NCBI GenBank assembly: GCA_040768665.1
Contig: JAXGMN010000081.1
Coordinates: forward strand, 1 to 42,418
Reading direction: 5' to 3'
Source: JABWBD01 sp040768665
Lineage (GTDB): Bacteria > Planctomycetota > Planctomycetia > Pirellulales > Thermoguttaceae
Length of the DNA: 42,418 nucleotides
Below, in pieces: positions 34,760-42,418 of the stretch (positions are counted from its first letter, which is position 1; each line of letters begins with the position of its first letter). The position numbers were made by a program, and so were the translations under genes. Under the pieces are notes generated by a model, which was not told the origin of the DNA, ran no database searches, and saw only the letters and a program-made list of their open reading frames with translations.

Positions 34760-37071
34760 GCCTGGTTGAAGTAAGCGATCCGGCAGCCCGCGTGATGTAT
34801 TTTCCGGTGCGTCACCACAGCCCGGCCTGCGCGCGGCTTGTGGTCCGGCTGATCGAAGAAGCCCGGCCGGCGGCGGTGCTCATCGAAGGCCCTTCGGACT
34901 TCAACGAGCGGCTCGATGAACTCCTGCTGCCGCATGAATTGCCGGTGGCCATCTACAGCTATGTGCATCTGGCCGACGGCCGCCGCCGCGGGGCTTTCTA
35001 TCCGTTCTGTGTCTACTCGCCCGAATGGCAAGCCCTGCAGGCGGGAAAAAAGATCGGCGCGGCGGTCCAGTTCATCGACCTGCCTTGGGCCGATGTCGCC
35101 GGCGAAGAGGCGGCGACCCACCGCTACGCCGACGCCCAACTCGGCCGCGGGCCGTATGTCGACACCCTCTGCCGCAAGCTGGGCGTGGATGATTTCGATG
35201 CCGTCTGGGACACGATTGCCGAGCTGGATGCAGGGCTCACCGTCGAGCAGTATCTCCAGCGGACGCACCATTTCTGCTACCATCTCCGCCAACTCGACGG
35301 CTCCGTAGACGCAGCCGACCGGCGCCGCGAGGCCTTCATGGCCGCCATGATTCGCAGGGCGCTCGAGGAACACGAAGGACAGGTGCTCGTGGTCACGGGC
35401 GGATACCACAGCTACGCGCTCTGTGCACGCCTCAGCGGTGAACCGTTCATGGGCACCGGCGACCCGGCGGAGTACAGCCCCGTGGCGCCGGCCGACGGCG
35501 AAGAGCGAGGCATCGCCCTGACACCCTATTCTTATGAACGGCTCGACAGTCTCACCGGCTACAACTCGGGCATGCCCAACCCGGGCTTCTACGACCTGGT
35601 GTGGCACGACCGGCAGGCGGGCCGGCCGCTCACGCTGCGGCAGCTTCTCACCAGCGTGGTCGGGGCCCTGCGGAAACGCGGCCAGCCGATCAGCACCGCC
35701 GACCTCATCGCGGTCCAGTCGTCGGCCGAAGCCCTGGCGTCGCTCCGCGGGCATCGCGAGGTGTGGCGGTGGGACCTCATCGATGCGGTCACCGCGGCGC
35801 TGGTCAAGGAGGAACTGGAGTACGGCATCAGGCATCCTTTTCTGGAGGCTGTCCACGAGGTGTTTCGCGGCGGCAGGCGGGGACGGCTGGCCGAGGGCAC
35901 GCCCGCGCCGCCCTTGGTCCGCGATATCGACGCCCTGCTCGAACGGCACAAGCTGCGGCCGACGATGAGCGTCGTGGAGCATCGCCTCGACCTGACCGAT
36001 CCGCCCCAGCGCGAGCGGAGCCAGGTGCTCAACCGTCTGCGGATCCTCCAGATCCAGGGATTTCGGCGGACCGGCGGCACGGACTTCACCGCCCGCGACG
36101 ATCTGAGCGAACTCGCCGAGCAGTGGCAGGTGCAGTGGTCGCCGCAGTTCGACGCCGGCGCGATCGAGGCCGCTCGTTACGGCTCGACACTCCTGGAAGC
36201 CGCCACGGCGAAGCTCGTCGAGCAGGCGGAGGCGATCCAGCGCGATGCCGAAATGGCCGCCCGGCTGCTCGTGGAAGCATCGCTGGCGGGTAGCGGGATG
36301 CTTGCACTGGAGTTGACCGCCCGGCTGGAGCAGCTCATTCGGCAGGACGGCAGTTTTGCCGGCGTTGCCGCATCGCTCGGGCATTTGCTGTATCTCTACC
36401 GTTACGATGAAGTCCTCCAGACGGGCGGACGCGGCGACGTGGGATCGCTGCTGCTCGAGGCATTCGAGCGGGCCCTGTGGCTCCTGGAAAGCCTGGGGCA
36501 GATGGGCGGCGACACCGCCGGGGTGCTCCAGGGAGTGCGGGCGCTCTTCGAGACATTCCAGCAGTGCGAGCACCAGCTTGGGCTGGACCGCCAGGCGTTT
36601 CTCGACGTGTTCCACCGTGTGCGAAGCGATCTTTCGCAGATGCCGGCGGTCCGCGGGGCGGCGGTGGGTTCGCTGTGGAACCTGGGTGGCGCCGATGCCG
36701 ACCAGGTGCTCTCCGATATGCGGCTGTTTGCCGATCCGGAGAGACTGGGCGATTTTTTGGCCGGCCTGTTCTGCCTGGCCCGCGAGGTGATCCAGCGGCA
36801 GGCGTCGCTCTTGCTGGCCATCGACGGGCTGGTGACCGGATACGACGACACCGAGTACCTCCAGTCGCTGCCGTCGATGCGCCTGGCGTTTACCTACTTC
36901 ACACCACGCGAAAAACACCACCTGGCAACCACGCTTCTGGAGGCTTTGGGGCTGGCCGGGAAGACGCAGATCGTCGCGATGGAGATCGATGTGGACACCG
37001 CGGCGCGGGCGATCGCCTTCGAGAGCCGGTTGTTCGACGTGGCCCGCCGCTGCGGGGTCCGGGGAGCTTAA
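34756..37071 (+). CDS. DUF5682 family protein (YehM-like)
   Basis: A 771-residue cytoplasmic protein. The start region RVMYFPVRHHSPACARLVVRLIEEARPAAVLIEGPSDFN is typical of DUF5682. The later GQVLVVTGGYHSYALCARLSG and YDLVWHDRQAGRPLTLRQLL also belong to it. The His pair near the start with the later IEGP(S)D resembles the TraB/ChaN/erythromycin-esterase layout, which could mean a hydrolase fold; this is only an impression. The second half is mostly helical. The GTG at 34756 overlaps the stop of the MoxR gene (GTGA), and the VWA gene starts 3 bp after the stop, so all three are translationally coupled. Length is close to E. coli YehM (about 760). Confidence 0.85.
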   Translation: MSLVEVSDPAARVMYFPVRHHSPACARLVVRLIEEARPAAVLIEGPSDFNERLDELLLPHELPVAIYSYVHLADGRRRGAFYPFCVYSPEWQALQAGKKIGAAVQFIDLPWADVAGEEAATHRYADAQLGRGPYVDTLCRKLGVDDFDAVWDTIAELDAGLTVEQYLQRTHHFCYHLRQLDGSVDAADRRREAFMAAMIRRALEEHEGQVLVVTGGYHSYALCARLSGEPFMGTGDPAEYSPVAPADGEERGIALTPYSYERLDSLTGYNSGMPNPGFYDLVWHDRQAGRPLTLRQLLTSVVGALRKRGQPISTADLIAVQSSAEALASLRGHREVWRWDLIDAVTAALVKEELEYGIRHPFLEAVHEVFRGGRRGRLAEGTPAPPLVRDIDALLERHKLRPTMSVVEHRLDLTDPPQRERSQVLNRLRILQIQGFRRTGGTDFTARDDLSELAEQWQVQWSPQFDAGAIEAARYGSTLLEAATAKLVEQAEAIQRDAEMAARLLVEASLAGSGMLALELTARLEQLIRQDGSFAGVAASLGHLLYLYRYDEVLQTGGRGDVGSLLLEAFERALWLLESLGQMGGDTAGVLQGVRALFETFQQCEHQLGLDRQAFLDVFHRVRSDLSQMPAVRGAAVGSLWNLGGADADQVLSDMRLFADPERLGDFLAGLFCLAREVIQRQASLLLAIDGLVTGYDDTEYLQSLPSMRLAFTYFTPREKHHLATTLLEALGLAGKTQIVAMEIDVDTAARAIAFESRLFDVARRCGVRGA

Positions 37072-37074
37072 GCG

Positions 37075-38202
37075 ATGACCGACCAGAATCGCCTCATCCG
37101 CTGGCGGCTGATCCTCGGCCGTGGCGCCGAATCGGCCCTGGGCTGCTCGCTTGAAGGAAGCTGGGCTGAGCGCGATCAGGCCTTGGGATTTCTCTACAAC
37201 CGCGAGTACACCGGCCGCCGCAACGTCCGCCAGACGGAGAAGCAGGGCGGCTCCGGCCCGTCGCAACTGACCGTGCCCGACTGGATCAACGCCGTCCACA
37301 CGCTCTTCCCCAAGAAGACGATCGAGCGGCTGGAACGCGACGCCCTGGAGCGGTACAAGCTGGAAGAGATGGTCACCAATCCCGAGGTCCTCCAGCGGGC
37401 GCAGCCGAACACCACGCTGTTAAAAGCCGTGCTGCACACCAAGCACCTGATGAACCGCGAGGTGCTGGCCATGGCCCAGACGCTGGTCCGCAAGGTCGTC
37501 CAGGAGCTCATGGAGCGGCTTGCCCGCGATGTGCACAACGTGTTTCTCGGCGCGGTGGATCGCCGCCGCCGGTCGTTTGTGAAGGTCGCCAAGAACTTCG
37601 ACATCAAGACCACGCTCCGCCGCAACCTGGCCCACTACGACCCGGCCGCGAAACGCATCTCGATCAAGACTCCCTATTTCCACTCCCGCGTTCGCCGGCA
37701 GACCGATCGCTGGCAGATCATCATCGTGGTCGACGAATCGGGGAGCATGGCCGACAGCGTGATCCACTCGGCGGTCACCGCGGCGATCTTTCACGGGATC
37801 AAGGCCCTGCGGACACACATGGTGCTCTTCGACACCGACGTAGTCGACGTGACCTCCGATTGCGCCGATCCGGTGGAGACGATCATGAAGGTCCAGCTCG
37901 GCGGAGGCACGGACATCGGGCATGCCCTGTCTTATGCCGCGAGCCTGGTGGACAACCCGCGGCGGACGATCGTGGTCTTGATCACCGATTTCTATGAGGG
38001 CAGTCCGCTGAACCGGCTGCTGGCGGTCACCAAGCAGCTCGTGGAAAGCGGCGTGACGCTGCTGGGGCTGGCGGCGCTCGACGAGCGGGCGGAGCCCAAT
38101 TACGACCGCGAGACCGCCGAACGAATGGTCGCCCTGGGGGCGCACGTGGCCGCGATGACGCCGGGCGAGTTGGCCGAATGGGTCGCACAGAAGGTGGGAT
38201 AA
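37075..38202 (+). CDS. VWA domain protein (YehP-like)
   Basis: A 375-residue protein. The N-terminal half is helical and includes TLLKAVLHTKHLMNREVLAMAQTLVRKVVQELM. The C-terminal half is a von Willebrand factor A domain with a complete metal site: Asp220-x-Ser222-x-Ser224 in VVDESGSMADS, Thr in LGGGTDIGHAL, and Asp in VLITDFYEGSP. It lacks signal peptide and membrane helix, so it works in the cytoplasm. VWA proteins of this kind pair with MoxR ATPases encoded nearby, and here that is the gene before last. GGGGAG precedes the ATG by eight bases. The next gene begins at the base after the stop. Confidence 0.93.
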   Translation: MTDQNRLIRWRLILGRGAESALGCSLEGSWAERDQALGFLYNREYTGRRNVRQTEKQGGSGPSQLTVPDWINAVHTLFPKKTIERLERDALERYKLEEMVTNPEVLQRAQPNTTLLKAVLHTKHLMNREVLAMAQTLVRKVVQELMERLARDVHNVFLGAVDRRRRSFVKVAKNFDIKTTLRRNLAHYDPAAKRISIKTPYFHSRVRRQTDRWQIIIVVDESGSMADSVIHSAVTAAIFHGIKALRTHMVLFDTDVVDVTSDCADPVETIMKVQLGGGTDIGHALSYAASLVDNPRRTIVVLITDFYEGSPLNRLLAVTKQLVESGVTLLGLAALDERAEPNYDRETAERMVALGAHVAAMTPGELAEWVAQKVG

Positions 38203-40209
38203 ATGCGGCGCGACGATCTGGCTTCCTTGACTGCCGACGACCTGACCGCGCTCTCCAACCGCGGCAACGTGAAACGGGCGGAGCGCGAACTCGAGGAAGG
38301 GGCGATCACCGTCGAACTCACGGAGAACGACGACGGCGAGGTAGTCGCCCGCTGGTCCGATGGTCCGGTGTGCCGCATTCCCGCGGGCGCCGCCCCGCGC
38401 GATGCGGCGTGCAGTTGCCCGGCCACCGGGTTCTGCCGCCACCTGGTTCGCACCGTGCTGGCCTATCAGGCCCGGTTGGATCGGCAAGACGTTCCCGCCG
38501 CTGCGGCCGAACCGTGGGACCCGGGGTTCATCGAAGAAGGACAGCTCGAGCAAGCCTACCGGAAGCCGATGTTGGCGAAGATCAAGAGCCGATTCGACGA
38601 AGGGATGCTTGTCGAACTGGTCCGCAGCGCCAAGCCAACCGTCCATTTCGATGAAGAGGGCTGCACGGTCCGCTTTCTGCTGAAGGGCGACGTTCGCTAC
38701 ACGCACTGCGATTGCGACGAGCCGGCCCCCTGCCGCCACGTGGCCATGGCTGTCTGGGCGTTTCGCCGGCTTCCCACGGACAAGCCTGCCGGGCTGCTTT
38801 CCACGCACAAGGAACGTCTGCCGGTGCCCGAATCGCTTCTGGACGAGATCGAGACCGGCCTGCGCCGCTTCTGCGAAGACGGCTTGTCGGGTACTTCGAA
38901 CGTGCGGCGGGATCAGTTCCGGCGGCTGGAAGCTCGATGCGAGCAGGAGGGACTCGTCTGGATCGGCGACATCCTGGGCGATCTTGTCCAGGAACACGAG
39001 CGCTACCAGGAGCACGACGCGCGGTTCGCGCCGCTGGCGATCGCCGAACTGGCAGGCGAACTGGTGATCCGCTCGGACGCCGTCCGCAGCGATACGGACA
39101 TTGTCCCGCAGCTTCTCATTCGCGGAAGCCGCCACGACCGGCTGACGCCGATGGGCCAGTCGCGGCTGGTTGGGCTGGGATGCGGCGCAACTTTGCTTCG
39201 CAAGGCGGTGGAACTCAGCGCCTACCTTCAGGACGCCGACAGCGGCACGGTGATCGTGGTCACGCGGCAGTTCGCCGATCCCGAGCCGGACGACAAGAGC
39301 GAGCCCAAGCCGCTTGCTCGGCTCGCCCAGACGCCGGTGGTTGCCGGTGCATCACTGGCAACGCTCGGATCGGGTCAGTTGTTGATCCAGGGCGGCAAGC
39401 GGGCGGCGAACCGGCGGTTCCTCCCGGGCCGGGCCCGAGCGGCCGTCCATCCGGAGAATTACCAGTGGGAGAAGCTCCGTGCCCCGGTACTCGCCGAGGA
39501 TTTCGGGGAGCTCCGCGCTAGGCTGTCCGCCGCGCCGCCGGCCTCGCTGCGGGCGAGACGGCTGACGGAGGATTTCTTTGTGTGCCCGATTGCCGCGGTC
39601 GAGTCGGCTCATTTCGATTCTGTCAGTCAGGCGGTCACGGCCGTGGTCCGCGATGAACAAGGCGCCGAGGCCACGCTCTGGCATCCCTATTGGACCCGCG
39701 GCAAAGACGGCGCCGAGGCCCTCTTGGCCGCGCTGGGAGCGCACGCCGAGCGGCTCAAGTTCGTCGCCGGGCAGGTGCGGCTTCGTGCGTCGCAGCTCGT
39801 GCTCCATCCTACCTGCCTCGTCTTCGAGGAAGGCGGTACGCGCAAGGGCGTGCAGCCGTGGATCGACTCGCCGCCATCGGAGGTCGATCGTCCGGCGCTG
39901 CCCGAGGGTTCCGGCGCGCGTGGCGTTGCTGCGGACCCGCTGGGCGAGGTCCCGCGGCAACTGCTGCAGGCCGTCGGCGAACTGCTGGTCTGCGGGTTAC
40001 GAAATGCCGATGCACCGACCGCGCGCCGCTGGCGGGAGGTGGCTCGCAGCGCCGAGTCGGCCGGTCTCACTCGCCTTGCGGGCCGCATCGCCGTGTTGGC
40101 CGATCACCTGGAGGCGAAACTGAGCACGACGCGCTGGGACGCAACGCCCGCCTGCGACGCTCTTCTTCAAGTCTCCGCGCTAGCCAAATTGGCCGCCGAC
40201 TTGGCATAG
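38203..40209 (+). CDS. Protein with two SWIM zinc fingers (YehQ-like)
   Basis: A 668-residue protein. Two CxCx5CxH SWIM motifs are present: Cys70, Cys72, Cys78, His80 (CSCPATGFCRHLV) and Cys169, Cys171, Cys177, His179 (CDCDEPAPCRHVAMAVW). SWIM fingers bind DNA or proteins. The remaining 480 residues contain beta-rich segments (LVIRSDAVRSDTDIVPQLLIRG; LATLGSGQLLIQGGKR) without a recognised domain. The ATG follows the TAA of the VWA gene with no gap, making it the last gene of the coupled MoxR-DUF5682-VWA-SWIM group. The SWIM finger of the ligase upstream is the same type of module. A composite palindrome lies 80 bp downstream. Confidence 0.9.
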   Translation: MRRDDLASLTADDLTALSNRGNVKRAERELEEGAITVELTENDDGEVVARWSDGPVCRIPAGAAPRDAACSCPATGFCRHLVRTVLAYQARLDRQDVPAAAAEPWDPGFIEEGQLEQAYRKPMLAKIKSRFDEGMLVELVRSAKPTVHFDEEGCTVRFLLKGDVRYTHCDCDEPAPCRHVAMAVWAFRRLPTDKPAGLLSTHKERLPVPESLLDEIETGLRRFCEDGLSGTSNVRRDQFRRLEARCEQEGLVWIGDILGDLVQEHERYQEHDARFAPLAIAELAGELVIRSDAVRSDTDIVPQLLIRGSRHDRLTPMGQSRLVGLGCGATLLRKAVELSAYLQDADSGTVIVVTRQFADPEPDDKSEPKPLARLAQTPVVAGASLATLGSGQLLIQGGKRAANRRFLPGRARAAVHPENYQWEKLRAPVLAEDFGELRARLSAAPPASLRARRLTEDFFVCPIAAVESAHFDSVSQAVTAVVRDEQGAEATLWHPYWTRGKDGAEALLAALGAHAERLKFVAGQVRLRASQLVLHPTCLVFEEGGTRKGVQPWIDSPPSEVDRPALPEGSGARGVAADPLGEVPRQLLQAVGELLVCGLRNADAPTARRWREVARSAESAGLTRLAGRIAVLADHLEAKLSTTRWDATPACDALLQVSALAKLAADLA

Positions 40210-40290
40210 CGACGACGGACCCCACAAACTGTCTCGGCCGATCACCGTCAGAGACGTGCTCCGTCAGCCTTCTTCCTGGTGGCAGAGCGG

Positions 40291-40431
40291 GCTAGCCCGG
40301 ATTATTCACGACCCCGGAGTTCTCGCGGCAGACTGCGCGATCCTAACCCGATGCGCAAGCGAGGGCAATTCGTTGTGCGGCCCTCGCTTGCGCATCGGGT
40401 TAGTATGGGCTCGTGAATAATCCGGGCTAGC
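40291..40431. repeat. Nested composite palindrome, 141 bp
   Basis: The outer arms 40291-40311 and 40411-40431 are perfect 21-bp complements (core CCCGGATTATTCACGA). Nested inside, 40343-40366 and 40380-40403 are perfect 24-bp complements of the TAACCCGATGCGCAAGCGAGGG type, with a 13-nt loop. The right outer arm includes the TAG stop of the sigma-54 activator (40427-40429). Its position between two convergent genes could make it act as a two-way transcription barrier. No transposase is present. Confidence 0.85.
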
Positions 40432-41505
40432 GACTCAGGTCGGGTTTTTTCAACCCCATCTTCCGAATGCGGGACGCCAGCGTCGTGGGTTTGATTCCGA
40501 GCAGCGCGGCGGCGCCGTGGGGGCCGTAGATTCGCCAGCCGGTCTCCTCCATCGCCGCCAATACGTTCTCGCGCTGCCGGCGATCCATTTCTGCATAGGT
40601 GATGATTTCCCGTTTGCCGGTCGCAGGCGAAGTGCTGGTCACGCGCGATTCCGGAGGCGGGGTCGATTCCGAAGGCGGGATGATGTCGCCGGAGAGGTCG
40701 AAATGGATCGTGCCGTCGCGAGCGGTGATCATGGCCCGCTCGATCACGTTCCACAGTTCGCGTACGTTTCCCGGCCAGTTGTGCTGCTGGAGCCGGAAGA
40801 GTTCGGCGTGGGTCAAAATTGGACACGGGCGGTTCAGTCTGGCCGCGGCACGTTTCAGGTAATGAGCAGCCAGAAGCGGAATGTCCTCTTTACGTTGTCG
40901 AAGCGGCGCCACCTCGATCGGGAAGACATTCAGGCGGTAATACAGGTCCTGCCGGAATCGCCCGGCAGCGACGTCCTGTCTCAGGTCGCGGTTGGTGCCG
41001 CGATGATTCGCACGTCCGCCCGCCGGGTTGCTCCCTCGCCGACACGTTCGAACTCGCCCTCCTGGAGGACGCGAAGCAGCTTTCCTTGCAGTCCATACGG
41101 AATTTCCCCCACTTCATCCAAGAGGAGGGTGCCGCTGTTGGCCAGTTCGAACCTTCCCGTGCGATCCTTCAAGGCACCCGTAAAGGCGCCGCGGACGTGT
41201 CCGAAAAACTCGCTCTCATACAGCTCGCGCGGAATCCCGGCACAGTTGACCTTGACCATCGGACGGTTGCGGCGATGGCTCCGCCTGTGAATTTCGTCGG
41301 CGACCAACTCCTTTCCGGTGCCCGACTCGCCCAAAACCAGCACGCTGGCATCGGTCGGAGCCACCAATTCGATCTGCGCGACGAGGTTCACGATCGCCGC
41401 ACTCCGTCCGATGATCCCACCGAACGAGTCGACACGCCGATCCTCGCGGGGAGACGCAAGCGAGACGAAGTCCGTTTCTGAGACGAGCGAGACTGCCATC
41501 ATCAT
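40427..41505 (-). pseudogene. Sigma-54-dependent activator, broken by a 1-bp deletion
   Basis: In two frames this encodes about 359 residues of an NtrC-family activator. The first part has Walker A GESGTGKE, the sigma-54 contact GAFTGA, Walker B LLLDEVGEI and RRADVRIIAA, then runs to a stop at 40983-40981. The second part continues in another frame with PLRQRKEDIPLLAAHYL, HNWPGNVRELWNVIERA and a Fis-type helix-turn-helix (GPHGAAALLGIKPTTLASRIRKMGL). Inserting one base near 40997 restores AATNRDLRQDV and one continuous protein. No receiver or GAF domain is present, as in PspF. The start is uncertain (ATG near 41505). It is divergent from the AhpD-like gene, its probable target. It could be a real pseudogene or a sequencing error. 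Confidence 0.85.
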
Positions 41506-41548
41506 CAATCATAACGAGACCTCGTGACGGGGCAACGAACTTTCGGAA

Positions 41549-41566
41549 ATCACGCAGGTTCGTGAT
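41549..41566. promoter_or_regulatory. Candidate activator binding site
   Basis: ATCACG-N6-CGTGAT is a perfect dyad located about 75 bp upstream of the -24 element at 41640. This distance and symmetry suit an upstream activating sequence for a sigma-54 activator. The activator gene starts 44 bp on the other side, so it could also autoregulate. Confidence 0.5.
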
Positions 41567-41639
41567 CCTCCCTGCTTGGAGTGGTCGGCGCAAGTCCCTG
41601 TTTGAACGCAGATTAGGAATTGAGCGCCGAGGCCCGTCC

Positions 41640-41655
41640 CGGCATGGAGATTGCC
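41640..41655 (+). promoter_or_regulatory. Sigma-54 (-24/-12) promoter of the AhpD-like gene
   Basis: CGGCATGGAGATTGCC matches the consensus TGGCAC-N5-TTGC at 8 of 10 positions, with the required GG (41641-41642), ten bases, GC (41653-41654). The predicted start is near 41666, leaving a leader of about 72 nt before the ATG at 41738. The adjacent divergent gene encodes a sigma-54 activator, which supports the call. Confidence 0.6.
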
Positions 41656-41682
41656 TGAACGCACCCTGCACGAACAACCTAC

Positions 41683-41713
41683 TTGGTCGACCAACTTACC
41701 TGGTCGAGCCAAC
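41683..41713. promoter_or_regulatory. Tandem TGGTCGA dyads in the leader
   Basis: TTGGTCGACCAA (41683-41694) is a perfect 12-bp palindrome. A looser copy, CTGGTCGAGCCAAC, follows at 41700-41713. They lie between the predicted start and the ribosome binding site of the AhpD-like gene, where a repressor could block the transcript. No regulator is assigned. Confidence 0.4.
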
Positions 41714-41737
41714 AATTCAAAAGAAAAGGAGTGAACT

Positions 41738-42287
41738 ATGAATCGAATCCAGCCTGTCCAGCGCGATCAAGTCGGCCGCAAGACGGATCAGATCCTCGAC
41801 GAGGTGCAGTCCCAGATGGGCATGACCCCAAACCTCTTCCGGATTATGGCGAATTCTCCCGCAGTTCTGGAAGGATTCGTCAGTCTCCGTACCTGTCTCG
41901 AGAACGGAGTCCTGTCGCCCAGGGTCCGCGAGCAGATCTGCCTGGCAGTGGCGGAGGCAAACCGCTCGGATTATTGCGTGGCGGGTCATGCGGCGATCGG
42001 CAAGACCATCGGGCTGAGCGACGAGGAGATCATGGACGCCAGGCACGCTCAGTCTCCCGACAGCAGAGTGCAAGCGGCGCTCACTTTCGCCTGGGAGGTG
42101 GTGGATCGCCGTGGCGACGTAACGGATGCCGACGTGCTCCGTCTTCGCGACGCAGGATATACCGAGGAGGAGATCGCCGAGATCATCGGCCGGCCTCGTG
42201 GGGATGAACACGTTCGGCGACTATTTCGCGCAGGTAACGCGGCCCGAGTTCGATTTCCCGAGAGTACCCGAACCGGCGCATGCGTAA
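41738..42287 (+). pseudogene. AhpD-like carboxymuconolactone decarboxylase family protein, broken by a 4-bp duplication
   Basis: The intact form would have 181 residues. The first 150 follow the family: MTPNLFRIMANSPAVLEGF, then the redox/proton-relay motif CVAGH in NRSDYCVAGHAAIGKTIGLSD, and EEEIAEIIG. GGCC then occurs twice (42188-42195). Removing one copy restores LVGMNTFGDYFAQVTRPEFD and a stop at 42285-42287, just as the family ends. As it stands, the frame runs on to the window end. Members reduce peroxiredoxins or act on carboxylated lactones. AAAGGAG stands before the ATG. A sigma-54 promoter and an activator gene upstream suggest inducible expression. The duplication may be natural or a sequencing error. 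Confidence 0.85.
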
Positions 42288-42304
42288 AGAGTGGCTTGTC
42301 AAAG

Positions 42305-42339
42305 GGGCACGCCGCTTGGAGTGCCGAGGCGGCCTGCCC
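42305..42339 (+). terminator. Hairpin after the AhpD-like gene
   Basis: GGGCACGCCGC (42305-42315) pairs with GCGGCCTGCCC (42329-42339), an 11-bp stem with one mismatch and a 13-nt loop, 17 bp after the restored stop. There is no T-run, so an intrinsic terminator is uncertain; it may stabilise the message or reduce read-through into the next gene. Confidence 0.4.
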
Positions 42340-42374
42340 TACCCATTATTCACGGTTACGAAGGAGAATGTGTC

Positions 42375-42418
42375 ATGATGAACACGCGATAGTTCAGCAA
42401 GGTCTGGGAGCCGGTCTT
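42375..42418 (+). pseudogene. Start of a gene with a stop at codon 6, cut by the window end
   Basis: AAGGAG (42361-42366) stands eight bases before two ATG codons at 42375 and 42378. The frame reads MMNTR, then TAG (42390-42392), then FSKVWEPV up to the edge. The text on both sides of the stop looks like one protein start; a single change of CAG or TAC/TAT to TAG would explain it. The product cannot be named from 14 codons. A different start beyond the window end cannot be excluded. Confidence 0.4.

Noticed and set aside
34732..37299. Long minus-strand open frame (855 codons) opposite the DUF5682 and VWA genes
   Set aside because: It is a mirror of the plus-strand genes in GC-rich DNA. The plus strand has recognisable domains, ribosome binding sites and coupled starts; the minus frame matches nothing.
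40411..40431. Right palindrome arm as a simple terminator of the SWIM or activator gene
   Set aside because: Its partner lies 100 bp away with another perfect palindrome between, and no T-run follows on either strand. A repeat element explains it better.
40981..41005. Programmed frameshift in the sigma-54 activator
   Set aside because: No slippery heptamer or stimulatory structure is visible at GCGGCACCAACC, and activators of this family are not known for it. A single-base deletion is simpler.
42390..42392. TAG as a recoded codon (pyrrolysine or similar)
   Set aside because: No recoding tRNA or stem structure is visible, and the two neighbouring genes are also damaged, so a nonsense change or sequence error is more likely.
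1..42418. CRISPR arrays, tRNA or rRNA genes and riboswitches
   Set aside because: No regularly spaced short repeats, tRNA-like cloverleaf segments, rRNA sequence or known riboswitch cores were seen by eye; a covariance search was not possible.

Overview
The window looks like chromosomal DNA from a planctomycete, probably close to the Pirellulales. The clues are GC-rich coding sequence, an ECF sigma factor next to a zinc-ribbon Ser/Thr kinase, a Tat-exported Gfo/Idh/MocA oxidoreductase, membrane-anchored leucine-rich-repeat proteins, a BlaI/M56 pair carrying beta-propellers, and palindromic repeats of the type TAACCCGAAGCGC..AGCGAGGG. No rRNA, tRNA, CRISPR array, transposase or integrase was seen.

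Layout. (1) 1-5930, minus strand: ECF sigma factor, then a kinase fused to a SecD-like extracytoplasmic domain, then a small exported protein. (2) 5930-10960, mixed strands: an MT-A70 DNA methyltransferase, an exported oxidoreductase, an unrecognised 517-residue protein and a DUF4058 protein. (3) 10998-22850, minus strand: two LRR membrane proteins, three exported proteins (a carboxypeptidase-regulatory-like protein, a propeller-like protein and a thioredoxin-like protein), then a BlaI-type repressor and an M56 zinc peptidase whose C-terminus is a WD40 plus TolB-like propeller. A small membrane protein upstream has a promoter/operator almost the same as that of the repressor gene. (4) 23267-27844, minus strand: an RND efflux pump and its lipoprotein adaptor. 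(5) 28251-40209, plus strand: a six-gene block made of WGR-DUF4132, SWIM-DNA ligase-WGR, MoxR AAA+ ATPase, DUF5682, VWA and double-SWIM proteins. (6) 40291-42418: a composite palindrome, a frameshifted sigma-54 activator, a divergent frameshifted AhpD-like gene behind a -24/-12 promoter, and the start of a third gene with an early stop.

The most interesting part is block 5. Without the ligase, its gene order and protein sizes match the uncharacterised E. coli yehI-yehL-yehM-yehP-yehQ locus as I recall it. The planctomycete version adds an ATP-dependent DNA ligase that carries both of the accessory domains found in its neighbours (SWIM and WGR). This suggests a MoxR/VWA machine that acts on nicked or broken nucleic acid, possibly in repair or in defence. 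The last four genes are joined by overlaps or gaps of 0-3 bp. The first two genes are separated from each other and from the rest by palindromic repeats.

A second theme is palindromic repeats without a transposase. At least five sequence types occur, and three of them lie within or at the ends of coding frames: at the 3' end of the first gene, inside the kinase-SecD gene, and at the stop codon of the sigma-54 activator.
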